The notes beneath the pieces were generated by a model. That model saw only the letters and a program-made list of their open reading frames with translations. It had not been told where the DNA came from and did not search any database. From positions 1 through 7,286 of the forward strand of contig CAZLYK010000205.1 of the NCBI GenBank assembly GCA_964563495.1: a stretch of DNA of 7,286 bases. Direction: 5' to 3'. How positions within the stretch are numbered: position 1 is the stretch's first letter; the number at the start of each line of letters is the position of its first letter. Below are positions 6,121-7,286 of this stretch, piece by piece. A program made the translations under genes and the position numbers. The DNA comes from CAZLYK01 sp964563495 (lineage in GTDB: Bacteria > Acidobacteriota > Blastocatellia > RBC074).

Positions 6121-7227
6121 ATGAAGATTGATCGAATCGAGCTGAGAGAGATCCGATTACCGCTCGTCGCGCCGTTCGAGACCAGTTTCGGAGTGACCAC
6201 CGAGCGCCGCATCATTCTGACCAAGGTCTTCGGTCAGGGCGTGGTCGGGTGGGGCGAATGCACCTGCGGCGAGGGGCCGTTCTACAATCACGAAAGCACC
6301 GATCCTGCCTGGATCGTGCTCCGCGATTTTGTCGCGCCGTTGACGATCGGCAAGGAGATAGAATCGGCGACGGAGGCCGTCAACCTGACCTCGGGCATCC
6401 GTGGGAACAAGATGGCGCGCGCGGCGATAGAGACCGCGATCTGGGATCTCGAGGCGAAACTACGCGGGGTCCCCTTGTGGCGACTGCTCGGCGGGACGCA
6501 GGAAGAGATCGCCTGCGGCGTTTCGATCGGCCTGCAGGAATCCGACGCCGCGCTACTCAAAAAGATCGAGACCGAGCTCACCGCGGGCTATCAGCGGATC
6601 AAGCTCAAGATCAAACCGGGGCGCGATTATCAGATGATCAAGGCGGTCCGCCAGGAGTATCCCGGGATCAAGCTGACGGTCGACGCCAATTCGGCTTACA
6701 CGCTGGCCGACACCGACACGCTCAAGCGGCTGGACGAATTTGACCTCATGCTGATCGAGCAGCCATTGTCTTACGACGACATCATCGATCACGCTGAGCT
6801 GCAGCGTCAGATCAAGACCCCGATCTGTCTGGATGAATCCATCCTCGGCGTCGATGACGTGCGCAAGGCGCTCGGCCTGGGCGCCTGCCGGATCATCAAC
6901 ATCAAACTCGGACGCGTCGCCGGGCACACCGAAGCGCGCAAGATCCAGCAATACTGCCGCGAGCGCGACATCCCGGTCTGGTGCGGCGGCATGCTCGAAG
7001 CCGGGATCGGTCGCGCGCATAATATCTCTATGGCGACACAGGCCGGATTCGTCATGCCGGGCGACGTCTCGGCGTCGAAGCGCTACTGGACTGAAGACAT
7101 CATTATCCCGGCGGTCGAGGTCACGCCGCGCGGGACGATCGCCAGACGCGACCAGCCCGGCATCGGTTATCAGGTCGACGAAAAGCGGATTGACGCCCTG
7201 ACCGAGCGCACAGAAACAATTAAATAG
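6121..7227 (+). CDS. N-succinylamino acid racemase / o-succinylbenzoate synthase family enzyme
   Basis: A 368-residue muconate-lactonizing-type member of the enolase superfamily. The N-terminal capping domain (1-125) includes the 20s loop APFETSFG. The barrel carries the K-x-K motif in IKLKIKPG (Lys161, Lys163), the Mg2+ ligands Asp188 (VDAN), Glu213 (LIEQP) and Asp238 (LDES), and the second catalytic lysine Lys262 in NIKLGRVAG. GGMLEAGIGRAHN (289-301) is the substrate loop typical of NSAR/OSBS enzymes. Numbering is within one residue of the characterised Amycolatopsis enzyme. Arg265, three residues after Lys262, matches an arginine reported (from memory) to favour racemase activity. With the GNAT gene next to it and no menaquinone genes in view, NSAR is the likelier job, although OSBS activity may coexist. 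The ATG at 6121 fits the family N-terminus. An ATG at 6079 overlapping the GNAT stop (ATGA) would add 14 residues and has GAGGAG only 2 nt upstream. Confidence 0.9.
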   Translation: MKIDRIELREIRLPLVAPFETSFGVTTERRIILTKVFGQGVVGWGECTCGEGPFYNHESTDPAWIVLRDFVAPLTIGKEIESATEAVNLTSGIRGNKMARAAIETAIWDLEAKLRGVPLWRLLGGTQEEIACGVSIGLQESDAALLKKIETELTAGYQRIKLKIKPGRDYQMIKAVRQEYPGIKLTVDANSAYTLADTDTLKRLDEFDLMLIEQPLSYDDIIDHAELQRQIKTPICLDESILGVDDVRKALGLGACRIINIKLGRVAGHTEARKIQQYCRERDIPVWCGGMLEAGIGRAHNISMATQAGFVMPGDVSASKRYWTEDIIIPAVEVTPRGTIARRDQPGIGYQVDEKRIDALTERTETIK

Positions 7228-7286
7228 ACAAGATTGACAGGATTTGTGCAGGATTTGACAAGATAGAATCTTGTCAAATCCTGCAC
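7223..7286. repeat. CAGGATT-type repeat copy 2 with hairpin, cut by the window end
   Basis: The repeat starts AATAGACAAGATTGACAGG and includes the TAG stop codon of the racemase (7225-7227). Positions 7246-7264 and 7268-7286 are exact 19-bp reverse complements around a 3-nt loop (AGA). The right arm is cut by the window end, so the full palindrome may be longer. A stem this strong just after a stop codon could end transcription, although no T-run is visible within the window. Confidence 0.85.

Noticed and set aside
6121..7227. Annotation as menC with a firm role in menaquinone synthesis
   Set aside because: The family is promiscuous, no other men gene is visible, and the GNAT neighbour points toward N-succinylamino acid racemase function.

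Overview
The window looks like a chromosomal piece of a GC-rich, free-living, diderm-type bacterium, most likely an acidobacterium of the Blastocatellia (subdivision 4). The evidence for this is the 5' third of a 16S rRNA gene on the minus strand, whose V1-V2 sequence resembles that group as I remember it, and an ECF sigma / FecR-like anti-sigma pair of a kind common there. This is recall, not a computed placement.

Layout. Positions 1-333 (minus) hold the 5' end of the 16S gene, which runs out of the window at position 1. Positions 334-611 hold its leader, a boxA-like site, a perfect-consensus TTGACA-16-TATAAT promoter and an AT-rich upstream element. Positions 632-2326 (minus) encode an exported amidohydrolase-3 family metal-dependent hydrolase. 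A divergent intergenic region of about 165 bp follows, with a probable ECF-type promoter. Positions 2491-5116 (plus) form a three-gene unit: an ECF sigma factor, a membrane anti-sigma factor joining a cytoplasmic zinc-binding head to a periplasmic FecR-like domain, and a small exported helical protein of unknown function. Positions 5119-5238 are a long perfect inverted repeat. Positions 5291-7227 (plus) encode a COG3375-type GNAT N-acyltransferase followed at once by an enolase-superfamily enzyme with all catalytic residues of the N-succinylamino acid racemase / o-succinylbenzoate synthase (NSAR/OSBS) family. The window closes inside a second hairpin of the same repeat family.

How the genes work together. 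The sigma factor, anti-sigma factor and exported protein read as an envelope-signalling module in which the sigma factor probably controls its own promoter. The GNAT and NSAR/OSBS genes are coupled and match the known arrangement in which an acyltransferase N-succinylates a D-amino acid and the racemase converts it to the L form; a desuccinylase would complete the route and is not visible here. The exported amidohydrolase has no clear link to either module.

The most unusual non-coding feature is a family of CAGGATT-type repeats. Two copies start exactly at a TAG stop codon and form strong hairpins, and two probable fragments sit in other intergenic gaps.
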